Shown one piece after another: positions 63,487-64,000 of a DNA stretch of 64,000 bases. How positions within the stretch are numbered: position 1 is the stretch's first letter; each line of letters opens with the position of its first letter. Origin of the DNA: Gracilimonas sp040882225 (GTDB lineage: Bacteria > Bacteroidota > Rhodothermia > Balneolales > Balneolaceae); contig JBBEBR010000022.1 in NCBI GenBank assembly GCA_040882225.1, positions 124,001 to 188,000 of the forward strand. Direction: 5' to 3'. The translations under genes were made by a program, and so were the position numbers. Under the pieces are notes generated by a model. That model ran no database searches. It was not told the DNA's origin and saw nothing but the letters and a program-made list of their open reading frames with translations.

Positions 63487-64000
63487 ATGCCAAGCAATAA
63501 AGAAACCTTATTTCAGGATCATATTTGTTCATTTCTTGAGAATGAGCATGATTATCATGTTCTCGAAAAACATGAATTACCTGATAATGCTGAGCATATT
63601 ATTGAAGATCACCTGATTGAATTCATTCAATCCACACAACCCAATACATTCTCCAAACTCAAAGAAGATTATGGCGCAGACGCTGCCAATGAAATTCTAA
63701 CAGCTTTAAAAAATGAGCTGGAGAAAACTCCGCTATGGCTGCTTATGCGAAATGGTATTACCGTTCGGGGCGTGCATTTCAAATTATATAAGCCCTATCC
63801 CAGAACCGGAACAGAAAGTCAGTTTGGCGCTTATCACAAAAATAAATTCTCCTTTAAAAAAGAATATTATTTCTCACCGCTTTCCACACATCGCATAGAT
63901 TTGGTGATTTGGCTGAATGGATTGCCCATCATTGTCATAGAAATAAAACATGAGGATGAAGGACAAAATGTAGAAGATGCCATTCACGAAAGTTTTTTGA
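63487..64000 (+). CDS. hsdR: Type I restriction-modification system, endonuclease subunit, 3' end outside window
   Basis: The first 171 codons of an HsdR protein, running off the window. Start at ATG 63487 (GTG 63481, two codons earlier in frame, is possible). An N-terminal PD-(D/E)xK nuclease domain shows Asp in HRIDLVIWLNGLPIIVIEIK with the E.K pair at its end, as in the HsdR restriction domain. The helicase-translocase part must lie beyond 64000. It completes the hsdM-hsdS-hsdR operon. Confidence 0.92.
   Translation, partial: MPSNKETLFQDHICSFLENEHDYHVLEKHELPDNAEHIIEDHLIEFIQSTQPNTFSKLKEDYGADAANEILTALKNELEKTPLWLLMRNGITVRGVHFKLYKPYPRTGTESQFGAYHKNKFSFKKEYYFSPLSTHRIDLVIWLNGLPIIVIEIKHEDEGQNVEDAIHESFL

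Overview
The window looks like a chromosomal segment of a marine or halophilic member of the Balneolota (Gracilimonas/Balneola/Rhodohalobacter-like; inferred). The evidence is moderate G+C, Bacteroidetes-type promoters (TAnnTTTG), two very large secreted proteins that end in a type IX-style sorting domain (NPFNP ... G.Y.A.FDA ... SG.YIYRL ... K.M.LIK), many lipoproteins, and osmotic-stress genes (an N-acetylglutaminylglutamine amide amidotransferase, MscL, MscS). No rRNA, CRISPR array, prophage or complete insertion sequence was seen.

Layout. 1-9.9 kb: the osmolyte amidotransferase (cut by the window start), small-amide hydrolase, class II amidotransferase, M28 peptidase lipoprotein, HD hydrolase, OsmC, MscL, an OPT-family transporter and a DUF4382 lipoprotein. 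9.98-24.5 kb: histidine biosynthesis, beginning with a previously unlisted leader peptide rich in His codons and an apparent attenuator, then hisG-hisD-hisC-hisB-hisH. The operon is interrupted by a six-gene cassette (TetR, LolA-like carrier, two FtsX-type permeases, ATPase, outer-membrane barrel) bordered by related non-coding repeats. It resumes with hisA, an opposing serpin gene, and hisF. hisE stands alone at 35.5 kb, and hisI and a recognisable histidinol phosphatase are absent. 24.9-31 kb: glutamate synthase large subunit, a second OsmC-type protein and a methyltransferase. 31-44 kb: the two giant sorted surface proteins, with lepA, lepB and rlmN between them. 43.8-52.2 kb: MscS, a secreted barrel protein, dipeptidyl peptidase, ZIP transporter, lgt, pcm and a DUF368/PopT-type lipid-carrier transporter. 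52.2-58.5 kb: a dead IS200-type transposase next to palindromes, two paralogous tandem universal stress proteins, an OmpA-type protein and an orphan response regulator. 58.6-64 kb: a tRNA with anticodon CAU, a gene fragment, a SpoT-like HD protein and a type I restriction-modification locus hsdM-hsdS-hsdR (hsdR cut by the window end).

How they work together. The his genes supply histidine under apparent charged-tRNA-His control. GltB would help supply the glutamate and glutamine nitrogen that HisH, HisC and the osmolyte amidotransferase draw on. LepB and Lgt mature the many secreted proteins and lipoproteins seen here. The TetR/ABC/LolA-like/barrel cassette looks like a dedicated cell-envelope export route. 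The most unusual observations are the his leader/attenuator, the HisB with a degenerate phosphatase-like N-terminus, and the repeat-bordered cassette that splits the his operon.
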